Shown: positions 8,661-16,851, counted from the first letter of the stretch. The stretch: 64,000 bases of DNA from Minwuiaceae bacterium (GCA_028278525.1 JANQEE010000030.1:1-64000); one strand, 5' to 3'. Numbers and translations are program-made. The notes: a model not told the origin generated them from the sequence alone.

Positions 8661-9392
8661 TTAAAGCGACCAGGTCGGCGCTTTCAATGCCTGAAGCAGA
8701 TCCAGGCGCTCCGCCCGGCCATCCGTCTCCAGCAGCAGCGCGCCGGTCTCGTCGATTCCCGTCGATATGCCGGCATGCAACGCGCCGCCGAGGTCAAGCG
8801 CCACCGGCTCGCCGATGTTGGAGGCCCGCGTGTTCCAGGCGCCGCGCACCGGGCCGAAGCCGTCGTCCTGCCAGCGGTTGAGCCAGTACAGAAAGTGCCG
8901 CCCGAAACTCTCGAGGAACTGCCGCGCGGTCACCTCGCCGCAGCCTTCCTCGAACAGGCTGGTGCGGTTGACCGCGCGGCCTGGGGAGGCGTCGGCCGGG
9001 TCGCCGGCGACCGCCAGGCTGGCGGCGACGGTTATCCATTCGGGTACGGCGTCCGCATTGCCGCTGCCGCCGGCCGCCAGCCGGATACCGCCGGCCGTCG
9101 CCCCATTCACGTCGATCCGGTCCGGCCAGCCATAGGTCACCGCGACCGCCGGCGGCACCAGCGCGCCCAGCGCTTCGCCGATCCCCAACATTGCGACCGA
9201 ACCGACCAGGCAGCATGTTCGCAACGGCTGGTCCGGGGCCAGCACGACCGCGCATTCCGCCCGGTCGGTCCGGCTCGACCAAACGAATGTTCCGTCCGCA
9301 TCCCCGGTCGACGCCGCGTCGCGGGCATAGGCGAACGGGTCTTGCTCCGGGCCGATTTCGGCCGGCCGGTATATCGGCGGCAGGCTCAGCAT
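8661..9392 (-). CDS. Biotin/lipoate protein ligase-fold family protein
   Basis: 243-residue protein resembling the biotin/lipoate A/B ligase family in its Rossmann-like core: FVWSSRTDRAECAVVLAPDQPL, then AVTYGWPDRIDVNGATAGGIRLA, where ligases read W-P-N-D and a Lys in the catalytic loop. Here W-P-D-R-I-D-V-N-G is present, but the catalytic Lys of biotin ligases is not obvious. It is the first gene of the DUF6505-DUF6352-DUF6494 operon. It may attach or bind a cofactor for the neighbouring redox system; this is inference. Confidence 0.7.
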   Translation of the reverse strand: MLSLPPIYRPAEIGPEQDPFAYARDAASTGDADGTFVWSSRTDRAECAVVLAPDQPLRTCCLVGSVAMLGIGEALGALVPPAVAVTYGWPDRIDVNGATAGGIRLAAGGSGNADAVPEWITVAASLAVAGDPADASPGRAVNRTSLFEEGCGEVTARQFLESFGRHFLYWLNRWQDDGFGPVRGAWNTRASNIGEPVALDLGGALHAGISTGIDETGALLLETDGRAERLDLLQALKAPTWSL

Positions 9393-9565
9393 GGGCGTTC
9401 AGCGGACACTTACCCGGCTCCCATTATGCATTAGTTTTGCTACACTGTAGCTGAAATCTTCTCGGTTGTAGTGTCTGTTTATCAGCCACATATGGCACGT
9501 AAATGACCCAGCCGGCGACCGGGAGCAAAGCACTCCCCGGATCGCACCGGATTAGGAGATTTCAC

Positions 9566-9805
9566 ATGTCTTACGTTCATACCAGGGCCGCCGGCCTCGG
9601 CGACAGCGTCGGGTCCGGCGGCCTTAGAAGCCTCTCTGTCGCGGTCGCGGTTTTCGCCCTGATCGCCTTGACGGCGCTGCTTGCCGGCAGGCCGGTGGAC
9701 ACGGTGGATCCACGGTCGGTTGAGGAGGCCAGGCTATCCACGTCCGAGACCGACACCCGGCCCGAATTCGATGGGCGGGGTAAGTGGGGCGGCTACGCCC
9801 GCTAA
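9566..9805 (+). CDS. Small single-pass membrane protein, function unknown
   Basis: 79-residue protein with one membrane segment (LSVAVAVFALIALTALLAG, about residues 24-42) and a polar tail ending GRGKWGGYAR. The ATG at 9566 has a good TTAGGAG site, which is the main support that it is real. It stands alone between the divergent ligase-fold operon and the convergent symporter gene and ends at a strong hairpin terminator. No family recognised. Confidence 0.65.
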   Translation: MSYVHTRAAGLGDSVGSGGLRSLSVAVAVFALIALTALLAGRPVDTVDPRSVEEARLSTSETDTRPEFDGRGKWGGYAR

Positions 9806-9823
9806 GGGCGAAAGATCGGAAAT

Positions 9824-9855
9824 CCGGCAGCCACAGGCATGGCTGCCGGTTTCCT
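9824..9855. terminator. Bidirectional hairpin terminator
   Basis: A perfect 10-bp stem, CCGGCAGCCA / TGGCTGCCGG with a 6-base loop, is followed by TTTCCTTA on the plus strand and preceded by AT-rich sequence. It lies between the converging small membrane protein and alanine symporter genes and can serve both. Confidence 0.8.
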
Positions 9856-9860
9856 TATCC

Positions 9861-11393
9861 TTAGGTTCCAACGTGATCGACGGCGAACTTCTTGATCTCG
9901 CCGCTCTTCAGCCGCCCCCAGTAGGAGTCGAGTTCCTTTTTCACCACCGGGAACAGGATGTAGAGGCCGACGATGTTGGCCACCGCCATGGCGAAGATCG
10001 CGGAGTCGGAGAAATCGACCACCGGGCCGAGGTTCATCGACGCGCCGATCACCACGAAGATGCAGAAGATCACCTTGAACACCAGGTCCATGGTGCGGTT
10101 CTCGCCGAACAGGTAGGTCCAGCATTTCGCCCCGTAATACGACCATGACAGCATGGTCGAGAAGGCGAACAGCAGCACCGCAACCGCCAGGATATACGGG
10201 AACCACGAGAACGCGCTCTCGAACGCCAGCGACGTCAGTTCCACCCCGCTCATCCCGCCACCGGCCGTATAGGTGCCGGTGATCACGATCACCAAAGCGG
10301 TCATGGTGCAGATCACCACCGTGTCGATGAACGGCTCGTGCAGCGCCACCAGCCCTTCGGTGATCGGCTCTTTGGTCCGCACCGCGGAGTGGGCGATGGA
10401 CGCCGAACCGACGCCCGCCTCGTTGGAGAAGGCGGCCCGCTTGAAGCCCTGGATCAGCGCGCCGATTGCCCCGCCGGCCACGCCCTCGGGGCTGAACGCG
10501 CCGGTGAAGATGGCGACGAACGCGCCCGGCACCTTGTCGATATTGAACAGGATGATGATGATCGCCGCGGTGCAATAGACCACCGCCATGAACGGCACCA
10601 CTTTCTCGGTCACCTTGGCGATCGACTTGATGCCGCCGATGATCACGGCGCCGACCAGGAACGCCACCACCAGGCCGAACAGCCAGCCCTTGTCGGCCAT
10701 GAAGCTGCCTTCGCCGCCGGTCACGTTGACGAACTGCTGGAACGACTGGTTGGCCTGGAACATGTTGCCGCCGCCAAGCGCGCCGGCGATGCAGCAGATC
10801 GCGAAGAACACGGCCAGGAACTTGCCCAGCCCCGCCATGTTCTTTTCGGCCAGGCCCTTGCTCATGTAATACATCGGCCCGCCGGAGACCGTGCCATCGG
10901 CATATTCGTTGCGGTACTTCACGCCCAATGTGCATTCGGCGAACTTCAGCGACATGCCCATCAGGCCGGCGAGGATCATCCAGAAGGTGGCGCCCGGCCC
11001 GCCGATGGAAATCGCGATTGCGACCCCGGCGATGTTGCCGAGTCCGACCGTGCCGGACAGCGCCGTCGCCAAGGCCTGGAAGTGGGAGACCTCGCCCGCG
11101 TCCTTCGGGTTCGAATAGTCGCCCTTGATCAGGTCGACCGCGTGGCCGAACGCGCGGAAGCTGATGAAGTTGAAGTAGAAAGTCGCGATCGCCGCCGCGA
11201 CCACCAACCACACCACGATCAGCGGCAGTTGGGCGCCCAGCACGGGCACCGAATAGAAAACGACGCTGACGATGGCGTTTGAGACCGGCGCAATCGCCGT
11301 GTTGATCGCTTCGTCGATGCCGCCGGCTTCCTGCGCGAGGCAGGCCGGGGCCCACAATGCGGCCGTCAATCCGGCAAGGAACGATTTTCTCAT
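9861..11393 (-). CDS. Alanine or glycine:cation symporter family protein
   Basis: 510-residue inner-membrane symporter of the AgcS/DagA family, which takes up alanine or glycine with sodium. Family signatures include [27 protein letters not shown] and GVKYRN, followed by about ten membrane segments and [15 protein letters not shown]. The N-terminus looks like a signal peptide ending at CLAQE. The ATG at 11393 has GGGAG seven bases upstream; an ATG five codons earlier has no site. A universal stress gene lies 92 bases upstream on the same strand and may be cotranscribed. Confidence 0.93.
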   Translation of the reverse strand: MRKSFLAGLTAALWAPACLAQEAGGIDEAINTAIAPVSNAIVSVVFYSVPVLGAQLPLIVVWLVVAAAIATFYFNFISFRAFGHAVDLIKGDYSNPKDAGEVSHFQALATALSGTVGLGNIAGVAIAISIGGPGATFWMILAGLMGMSLKFAECTLGVKYRNEYADGTVSGGPMYYMSKGLAEKNMAGLGKFLAVFFAICCIAGALGGGNMFQANQSFQQFVNVTGGEGSFMADKGWLFGLVVAFLVGAVIIGGIKSIAKVTEKVVPFMAVVYCTAAIIIILFNIDKVPGAFVAIFTGAFSPEGVAGGAIGALIQGFKRAAFSNEAGVGSASIAHSAVRTKEPITEGLVALHEPFIDTVVICTMTALVIVITGTYTAGGGMSGVELTSLAFESAFSWFPYILAVAVLLFAFSTMLSWSYYGAKCWTYLFGENRTMDLVFKVIFCIFVVIGASMNLGPVVDFSDSAIFAMAVANIVGLYILFPVVKKELDSYWGRLKSGEIKKFAVDHVGT

Positions 11394-11485
11394 GGAACTC
11401 TCCCTCATTACTTTGCTTGCGAACCCGTCGATGACGGATTCGCCCGCCGGGTCTGTGCCCGGCTGTTCGACGGTCGGACGGCGCG

Positions 11486-11920
11486 TTAAGGAATGACGGT
11501 GACGGGCACCGGCGAGATCTGCACCAGGCTGCCGGCGACGCTGCCGAACAGCATCGCCTTCAGTTTCGAGGTGCCGAGCCGGCCGATGAAGATCTGGCTG
11601 GCCTTATGCTCCCGCGCCAGTTGGCTCAACACATCCGCCGCGTGGCCGTGCCGGACCACGGCCTCCGTCTCCACGCCGGCCTGTTTCAGCGATGCGATGA
11701 CGGGCTGCAGCACCTCCGTGTCGGCGCGCGAAATCTCTTCCTCGCGCCGCTTGTGCCGCTCCTCGTTTTCCTGCGGTGTGTTGAAGCTGTACGGCGACCA
11801 CTCGATGACATAGGCCACCACAAGTTTCGCCTTGCTGTCTTTTGCATGTTTGGCGGCGAAATTCACCGCCCGCGCGCCGCCGTCGCTACCGTCGACGCCG
11901 ACCAGTAAAGTATCTGGCAT
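11486..11920 (-). CDS. Universal stress protein, UspA family
   Basis: 144-residue nucleotide-binding stress protein. It begins [19 protein letters not shown] and carries the ATP-binding signature G-R-L-G, nine residues, G-S ([15 protein letters not shown]) near the C-terminus, so it belongs to the ATP-binding UspFG-like group. The ATG at 11920 has a GGGGAG site. It is probably the first gene of a transcript with the downstream symporter. Confidence 0.9.
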   Translation of the reverse strand: MPDTLLVGVDGSDGGARAVNFAAKHAKDSKAKLVVAYVIEWSPYSFNTPQENEERHKRREEEISRADTEVLQPVIASLKQAGVETEAVVRHGHAADVLSQLAREHKASQIFIGRLGTSKLKAMLFGSVAGSLVQISPVPVTVIP

Positions 11921-12054
11921 TGTACGCTCCCCGAATTGTCGGCGGAACGCGCCCTGATTTCTCCGCCGGAGAATCAATGTTTTTACAATTACTGATAGAA
12001 TGCTCGCACGGAATTTGGTTGTGGGCCAGAGATTACTTTTGCCGGACCAGGCGG

Positions 12055-12153
12055 TCAGCCGAGGATCAAGCTGACGATCAGCCAGAGGTAGAGCGGCATC
12101 GGCACGGCAATCCAGATCAGTATCAACGGCCAGAGGGGAAGTCGGTTCGCCAT
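12055..12153 (-). CDS. 32-residue membrane peptide, function unknown
   Basis: Reading frame starting MANRLPLWPLILIWIAVPMP and ending IVSLILG. It is almost entirely hydrophobic, with one or two short membrane spans broken by Pro. It follows the next small membrane gene by nine bases, with GGAGCGAAGG immediately before the ATG. Its compact arrangement and ribosome site support a real small gene despite its length. No family recognised. Confidence 0.55.
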   Translation of the reverse strand: MANRLPLWPLILIWIAVPMPLYLWLIVSLILG

Positions 12154-12162
12154 CCTTCGCTC

Positions 12163-12384
12163 CTATCCGAACAGGCCGAGCCGATAGGCGGCTTCCACCG
12201 CGTAGATCAGGGGGGAGCCGACGATCAACGCCAACTGCGCGGACCCGACCAGCGTCCGGCCGACCGCGTCCATGCGAGGTTGCGGCAGCCCTTCGCTGTC
12301 CCGCATCAGCCGGATGACCACGCCGCTGAACAGGATGACGAAGATCACCGCCATCGCTTCCGCCAGGAGTACCAGATAGGGCAT
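12163..12384 (-). CDS. Two-span small membrane protein, function unknown
   Basis: 73-residue protein with two hydrophobic segments (about residues 4-25, LVLLAEAMAVIFVILFSGVVI, and 46-64, GSAQLALIVGSPLIYAVEA) joined by a polar loop with a Pro and several charged residues. It is divergent from the NsrR-type regulator across an AT-rich 125-bp region and followed by the 32-residue membrane peptide. This geometry suggests control by that regulator. No family recognised. Confidence 0.6.
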   Translation of the reverse strand: MPYLVLLAEAMAVIFVILFSGVVIRLMRDSEGLPQPRMDAVGRTLVGSAQLALIVGSPLIYAVEAAYRLGLFG

Positions 12385-12423
12385 GCCGGGGCCTCGTGCC
12401 TGTCTGCCGTCGCCGATCTTCTA

Positions 12424-12495
12424 AAGTAGTATTACAGATACTTGTTTATGAAATAGTGAATGCGGACCGGAAAATCAATATATTTGATACTTCTT
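12424..12495. promoter_or_regulatory. AT-rich divergent promoter with inverted repeats
   Basis: Strikingly AT-rich against the local background. It contains AAGTA...TACTT arms around 12424-12443 and ATCAA-TATAT-TTGAT around 12475-12489. Inverted repeats of this sort suit the dimeric Rrf2 regulator encoded immediately downstream, giving likely autoregulation and control of the divergent membrane-peptide pair. The assignment to NsrR is inference. Confidence 0.5.
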
Positions 12496-12509
12496 TTTAG
12501 GAGGCGACG

Positions 12510-12965
12510 ATGCGGCTCACCATGTACAGCGACTACGCGATGCGGGTGCTGATGTACCTCGCCCTCCGCCGGCCGGAGCTCTGCACGATTCAGGAAATCG
12601 CCGATGCCTACGGCATCTCGAAGAACCACCTGATGAAGGTGGCTTATCAGCTCGGTCTGTCCGGCTGGATAGAGACCGTACGCGGCCGGGGCGGCGGGCT
12701 GCGCCTGGCCCGCGATCCCGCGGATATGCGGCTCGGCGACGTCGTCCGCGCGACGGAAGAGGATTTTCGTCTGGTCGAATGCTTCGATCCGGAGACCGAT
12801 ACCTGCCGCATCACGCCCGCCTGCCGCCTGCAGGGCGTCCTGTACAAGGCCGGGCAGGCCTTCCTCGACGTCCTCGACGGCTACACCCTGGCCGATCTGG
12901 TCGATCGGCCAAGGGCGTTGGCGCGGCTGTTGGATATCCGGCCGGTGGCTGCCGGCGGCCGCTAG
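12510..12965 (+). CDS. nsrR: Rrf2-family iron-sulfur regulator, NsrR type
   Basis: 151-residue winged-helix regulator starting MRLTMYSDYAMRVLMYLALR, the NsrR pattern. C91, C99 and C105 (CFDPETDTC...PAC) supply the cluster ligands with NsrR-like spacing, so the protein should sense nitric oxide through a 2Fe-2S or 4Fe-4S centre. A TTAGGAGG site precedes the ATG. No flavohaemoglobin or nitric oxide reductase gene is nearby; the divergent small membrane genes are its best local target. Its last four bases overlap the convergent SnoaL-like gene. Confidence 0.85.
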   Translation: MRLTMYSDYAMRVLMYLALRRPELCTIQEIADAYGISKNHLMKVAYQLGLSGWIETVRGRGGGLRLARDPADMRLGDVVRATEEDFRLVECFDPETDTCRITPACRLQGVLYKAGQAFLDVLDGYTLADLVDRPRALARLLDIRPVAAGGR

Positions 12966-13324
12966 CCGTCGGCCGGTTCGAACAGCTTCGAGTCCGCGTA
13001 GAGTTCGATCGCACGTATCCGGTCGCCCTGGAACTCCAGCACGTCGCACATCGGAAACTTCGCCTGCATCGGCGCCGCGACGTCCAGAACGAACTGGTGC
13101 GCGACCCTTTCCCCGTCGACGATCAGCCGGGAGTTCGTGACGTCCGCATCGAAATTCAGCAGCATTTCCACGAAGGCGTCCGGATTGTCGACCGACATCG
13201 TCGGCCCGCGAAACGTGAAGTCGTCCGTCAGGGCGGACCGAATCCGTGCCGCGTCCTTTTTCATCGCGCCTTTGTAAAAGTCGTCGAACGCCCTGCGTCG
13301 CTCGGCGGGGAGTGTCGTGGCCAT
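12962..13324 (-). CDS. NTF2/SnoaL-like domain protein
   Basis: 120-residue cone-shaped alpha+beta barrel protein of the NTF2-like superfamily: FDDFYKGAMKKDAARIRSALTDDFTFRGP, then a C-terminal sheet with RIRAIELYAD. Members bind small ligands or act as isomerases; no specific activity can be read here. An AAGGAGG site precedes the ATG. It is third in a minus-strand set with the ArsR regulator and SRPBCC protein. Confidence 0.8.
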   Translation of the reverse strand: MATTLPAERRRAFDDFYKGAMKKDAARIRSALTDDFTFRGPTMSVDNPDAFVEMLLNFDADVTNSRLIVDGERVAHQFVLDVAAPMQAKFPMCDVLEFQGDRIRAIELYADSKLFEPADG

Positions 13325-13340
13325 GGTTGCCTCCTTGGCG

Positions 13341-13793
13341 TTACTGCGTTTTGGAAAAAAGGCGGCTTAGCCGGTCGAATATGCCGTTCCAGCCTTCGGC
13401 GTGGTGTATGCCGGCCTCTTCCGACGGCAGTCGGTCATGGGTCAGGACGACTTCGGTCGCATCGCCCTTGTCGACGAACTGGATCAGCACCCGTGTCCGA
13501 ACGTCGGCATGCGGGTAAGGCGGCTCCCAAATCCAGGAAAAGACAAGCTGATCGGGGCGCGCAATTTCTTCGTAGATGCCGCCGACAACCGGCTGCACGC
13601 CGTCCGGCATGGTGTAGCGCAGCCGAAACCGGCCCTCCGGCGCGAACTCGAACGTCAGCACCTCGACCGAGATATCCGGGCTCGGCGAAAACCATTGGGT
13701 CAATGCCTCCGACTTGCTGAACGCGTCGAATACGCTTTCGCGGCGCGCCCGTATCAGGCGGCGGACGGTGATCGTATGCATGGTTTCGGTCAC
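13341..13793 (-). CDS. SRPBCC (AHSA1-like) domain protein
   Basis: 150-residue START-like protein with the AHSA1 pattern: RRLIRARRESVFDAFSKSEALTQWF at the start and VVLTHDRLPSEEAGIHHAEGWNGIFDRL at the end. The GTG at 13793 overlaps the ArsR stop (GTGA) and has AAGGA upstream, so it is chosen over an internal ATG at 13781. ArsR-SRPBCC pairs of this type are common, with the regulator controlling its partner. The ligand is unknown. Confidence 0.85.
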   Translation of the reverse strand: MTETMHTITVRRLIRARRESVFDAFSKSEALTQWFSPSPDISVEVLTFEFAPEGRFRLRYTMPDGVQPVVGGIYEEIARPDQLVFSWIWEPPYPHADVRTRVLIQFVDKGDATEVVLTHDRLPSEEAGIHHAEGWNGIFDRLSRLFSKTQ

Positions 13794-14140
13794 GGGCTTT
13801 CCTTACGTTTCCTGGTGCCGGTCAGATAGTCGTCCAGCCGTTGCAGGGTGCCTTTCCAGAACGCTTCGTGTCTGGCGATCCAGTCCTCGGCTTCCTTCAT
13901 CGGCGCCATCTCAATCCGGAATCGGTGCGTTCGGCCGTCGATCTCGCGCGTCACCAGCCCGGCTCGCTCCAGCACCTTCAGATGCTTGGATATCGTCGGC
14001 TGGGCCACGTCGAACGGCGCATGCAGCTCGTTCGCCGACCGTGGGCCTTCCGTGGCCAGCATCGACAGGATCTGCCGCCGCGTCTCGTCGCCCAGGGCAT
14101 GAAACGTGTGATCCAGCGGGTGGTTATATTGTATAGCCAT
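13790..14140 (-). CDS. ArsR-family transcriptional regulator
   Basis: 116-residue winged-helix repressor (DHTFHALGDETRRQILSML, then QPTISKHLKVLERAGLVTRE). No metal-binding Cys pair is present, so it belongs to the SRPBCC-linked subgroup rather than arsenic sensors. The ATG at 14140 sits inside an 18-bp palindrome, so autorepression would block its own initiation region. The short upstream extension to 14164 is not needed. Confidence 0.88.
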   Translation of the reverse strand: MAIQYNHPLDHTFHALGDETRRQILSMLATEGPRSANELHAPFDVAQPTISKHLKVLERAGLVTREIDGRTHRFRIEMAPMKEAEDWIARHEAFWKGTLQRLDDYLTGTRKRKESP

Positions 14141-14149
14141 ATGGCTATA
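14132..14149. promoter_or_regulatory. Perfect 18-bp operator palindrome over the arsR start codon
   Basis: TATAGCCATATGGCTATA is perfectly symmetric and contains the regulator's own ATG. Dimeric ArsR proteins bind such sites, so this is the probable autoregulatory operator. Confidence 0.75.
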
Positions 14150-14263
14150 TATTGTCGTTATCACGGCATTGTCAACCCGGGGGCGGGACCGCCGCTTTTC
14201 CGTCCCTATATCCTTAAGCAGGATCTATCGGTGTTATCGCTCAAACGCGCAGGAGCTGGGACC

Positions 14264-15655
14264 ATGCCGCGTGACTTCGACCCCGATGGCAAACGCCTGC
14301 CCATCAAGCTCGATTCCACGTCCAACGGCGAGTTCATGCCGGTGCCGTTGGATAAGACCAGCCGTCTGGCCAACCGCCTGGCGCAGGACCGGGCGGGCGA
14401 GAACGCGAAGCGCCTCGGCGTCGGCCGTCGCGCGTTCATGACGTCGGCCTGCGGCGCGGCCAGCACGCTGCTCGCCTTTAACGCGGCCAACGCCGTCGCC
14501 GGGCGTACCGGCGGTTATTTCGATCTCGACCAGGTCGCCGCCCTCGACCCGGAGATCGCCGAGAACCGCCTCGGTGGCCGAGAGTTCGTCTTCGACGTGC
14601 AGGGCCATTTCGTCGGCGAGCACGGGCTCGGCCGCACCGGCCTGGGCGGCTCGGACAAGTTCATCAAGGACATCTTCCTCGATTCCGACACGGACATGAT
14701 GGTGCTGTCCTTCATCCCGTCGCGCCGCGAAAAGGAGTTCCTGACGATCCAGGAGGCGGACGAGACCCGCCGCATCATCGACGAGATGGCGGGCACCAAA
14801 CGGCTTCTGATCCACGGCCGCGTCAATCCGAACCAGCCCGGCGACCTGGAAGACATGGACGAGTTGGCGGAGACCTGGGGCGTTTCGGCCTGGAAGTGCT
14901 ACACCCAGTGGGGCCCGGACGGCAAAGGATTCTTCCTGTATGACGAGGATACCGGCCTCCGCATGATCGAGAAGGCGCGCGCCCTCGGCGTCAGGAACAT
15001 CTGCATCCACAAGGGCCTGCCGTTCTCCCGGCGCTCCTACGAACACAGCCTGTCGACCGACATCGGCGTGGTCGCGAAGATGTTCCCGGACGTCAATTTC
15101 CTCGTCTACCACTCCGGCTTCATCACCGGCCAACCGGAAGGGCCGTACGATCCGGGCCGGGGCGAGGGCGTCGACGAACTGATTCGCTCGGTCGAGGAGA
15201 ACGGGGTGCCGCGCAACGCGAACGTCTACGCCGAGCTCGGCAGCACCTGGCGCTTCGCCATGCGCAATCCGGAGATGGCCGCCCACATCGTCGGCAAGCT
15301 GCTCAAGCATATCGGCGAAGAGAACGTGCTCTACGGCTCCGACTGCATCTGGTACGGCTCGCCGCAGGACCAGATCCAGGGTCTCCGCGCTTTCCAGATC
15401 TCCGAGGACCTGCGCGAGAAACACGGCTACCCGGAAATCACGCCAAAGCTCCGCGCCCAAATCTTCGGCCTCAACGCCGCCCGGGTCTACGGCATCGACG
15501 TCGACGAAGTTCTGAAACGCGCCCGCCACGACCCGGTCGAACGCCGCCGCGCCGAATACCGCGAGAACCCCAACCCCCACTTCCAAACCTTCGGCCCCAA
15601 GACCCGCCGCGAGTTCCTCGCTAATCTCAAGGCGAGGGGCGGGACCCCGGTCTGA
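14264..15655 (+). CDS. TAT-exported amidohydrolase family protein
   Basis: 463-residue metal-dependent TIM-barrel hydrolase of the amidohydrolase-2 family. A twin-arginine signal (RRAFM, residues 55-59, then a hydrophobic stretch ending in NAVAG) lies unusually far from the N-terminus. Barrel features include HKGLPF, LVYHSGF and a YGSDCIWYGSP Asp. The usual first D-x-H-x-H motif reads DVQGH (residues 111-115), so one His ligand is replaced by Gln. An AGGAG site precedes the ATG at 14264. The substrate is unknown. Confidence 0.82.
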   Translation: MPRDFDPDGKRLPIKLDSTSNGEFMPVPLDKTSRLANRLAQDRAGENAKRLGVGRRAFMTSACGAASTLLAFNAANAVAGRTGGYFDLDQVAALDPEIAENRLGGREFVFDVQGHFVGEHGLGRTGLGGSDKFIKDIFLDSDTDMMVLSFIPSRREKEFLTIQEADETRRIIDEMAGTKRLLIHGRVNPNQPGDLEDMDELAETWGVSAWKCYTQWGPDGKGFFLYDEDTGLRMIEKARALGVRNICIHKGLPFSRRSYEHSLSTDIGVVAKMFPDVNFLVYHSGFITGQPEGPYDPGRGEGVDELIRSVEENGVPRNANVYAELGSTWRFAMRNPEMAAHIVGKLLKHIGEENVLYGSDCIWYGSPQDQIQGLRAFQISEDLREKHGYPEITPKLRAQIFGLNAARVYGIDVDEVLKRARHDPVERRRAEYRENPNPHFQTFGPKTRREFLANLKARGGTPV

Positions 15656-15670
15656 CTACTGCGAGATCGT

Positions 15671-15712
15671 CCCTCTCCCTCCGCTTGCTGGGGGAGAGAT
15701 TAGGTGAGGGGA
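15671..15712. repeat. Short intergenic hairpin repeat, family C
   Basis: CCCTCTCCCTCCGC...GGGGGAGAG followed by TTAGGTGAGGGG. Related hairpins appear at 16806-16842, 45133-45166 and 45225-45260. The gap 15656-15849 holds nothing else recognised. Confidence 0.6.
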
Positions 15713-15849
15713 TATTCACGAAAGGGCATTGCTCCTGGCAAACCAGCGCAGAGGAACGTCCACGCAGAACTAGGCTCCGGACCCACTGAATCCGTTTGAT
15801 CCCATTTCACAGGGAATGGCAAATTCTCGACAGAATTGGTCATTGCCGC

Positions 15850-16386
15850 CTAGATGCTCAAACCAATCGCTTGGCTGATTTTCTTGCCAGCGTTCACTGC
15901 CTGGTATGTCGGAAATGGGGAACGCTGGGAAACATCTATTTCGCGCTTGAGCCACGCCTGTTGTTCCAGAACGCATAATGATTTGGATAAGGCGCGATCC
16001 GTGATCGCTCCTAGTCCGGATTTGATGATCGAAAAGCGTTTCGGTGACTCCGTTACGGCTAGAATGGGCACTGCCCAACTCCGCTTTATTATGGCGAACG
16101 CGTCGTCGTCGGGCACAATCTCCACAATCCTGCTTGCCATTGCGGCAACCAACACTCCTGTGTGGGTCAACCGAAACTCCGGCCGCAATGGATGGCCATG
16201 ACCTGGGTTTTTCTCAAGCAATCCAAGTTGAACCAGATGATCCAGGCTCGATGCAAACGAGGTGCGGCTTGCTTTGGTCGCCGCTATCAATGGAGCCTGC
16301 CGGCCCGGGACGCCAGAATGCAAAAGGGCCAGAATTTTCAACGACCAGGCTTTGGACGTGAGGTTGACAAGCAGTGTTATATCCAT
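15850..16386 (-). CDS. Winged-helix transcriptional regulator
   Basis: 178-residue protein with an N-terminal winged helix (KAWSLKILALLHSG, then SRTSFASSLDHLVQLGLLEK) resembling small HxlR-like regulators. The C-terminal half contains IIKRSWAVPILAV, as if the DNA-binding half were duplicated. Base composition is visibly more AT-rich than the surroundings, a possible sign of transfer. The ATG directly abuts the operator palindrome with no ribosome site, so the transcript may be leaderless. It is divergent from a VOC-family gene. Confidence 0.7.
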   Translation of the reverse strand: MDITLLVNLTSKAWSLKILALLHSGVPGRQAPLIAATKASRTSFASSLDHLVQLGLLEKNPGHGHPLRPEFRLTHTGVLVAAMASRIVEIVPDDDAFAIIKRSWAVPILAVTESPKRFSIIKSGLGAITDRALSKSLCVLEQQAWLKREIDVSQRSPFPTYQAVNAGKKISQAIGLSI

Positions 16387-16387
16387 A

Positions 16388-16406
16388 AAGTATAGTTACT
16401 ATACTT
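16388..16406. promoter_or_regulatory. Operator palindrome between divergent regulator and VOC genes
   Basis: AAGTATAG-TTA-CTATACTT has perfect 8-bp arms, begins one base upstream of the regulator start and lies 20 bases before the VOC start. It is the probable binding site for the winged-helix protein and could control both directions. Confidence 0.75.
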
Positions 16407-16426
16407 TTGCTCCATGAGGAAGCATT

Positions 16427-16798
16427 ATGCCGGTAGTTTCTTTGGACACCACAATCACTTTGGCTCTTTCAGTTCGTGACAGGCATGCAAGTGCTGATTG
16501 GTACGAAAAAAACCTTGGTTTCCAACTGCTCGTTCATATCGACGAAGCCGGTTGGAGCGAGATGCAGACCAATACTGAAGGCGTCACTCTGGGATTGGGC
16601 GAACAATCGGAACCCACACCCGGCAACACTGTTCCCGTGTTTGGCGTGGCAGACATCGCGGTTGCGCGCGCAGCATTGGAAAATGTTGGTGTGAAATTTG
16701 ACGGAGAAACCGAAACCATCGAGGGGATGGTCAGCACCGCAACATTCTATGATCCAGACGGCAATGCCCTCATGCTGGCTCAAGACCTTTCGAAATAA
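16427..16798 (+). CDS. VOC (glyoxalase/bleomycin resistance) family protein
   Basis: 123-residue single-domain vicinal oxygen chelate protein: TLALSVRDRHASADWYEKNLGFQL at the start and TFYDPDGNALMLAQ at the end, the usual metal-site region. It could be a small dioxygenase, isomerase or resistance binding protein; the substrate is not readable. GAGGAAG precedes the ATG. Divergent control by the winged-helix gene is likely. Codon use is less GC-biased than in neighbours. Confidence 0.82.
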   Translation: MPVVSLDTTITLALSVRDRHASADWYEKNLGFQLLVHIDEAGWSEMQTNTEGVTLGLGEQSEPTPGNTVPVFGVADIAVARAALENVGVKFDGETETIEGMVSTATFYDPDGNALMLAQDLSK

Positions 16799-16805
16799 GC
16801 AGGAT

Positions 16806-16842
16806 CTCACCCAACCCCTTCCCCTGAAGGGGGAGAGGGCAA
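16806..16842. repeat. Short intergenic hairpin repeat, family C
   Basis: CTCACCCAACCCCTTCCCC followed by GGGGGAGAGGG between two converging genes. It can act as a hairpin terminator. Confidence 0.55.
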
Positions 16843-16851
16843 GCCGAACTT

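Noticed and set aside
12475-12489. FNR/NnrR site before nsrR
   Set aside because: The arms are ATCAA...TTGAT with a 5-base spacer, the reverse of the FNR order TTGAT-N4-ATCAA.
13841-14263. N-terminal extension of the amidohydrolase frame back to 13841
   Set aside because: It overlaps the arsR gene on the other strand; the ATG at 14264 has an AGGAG site and a plausible protein start.
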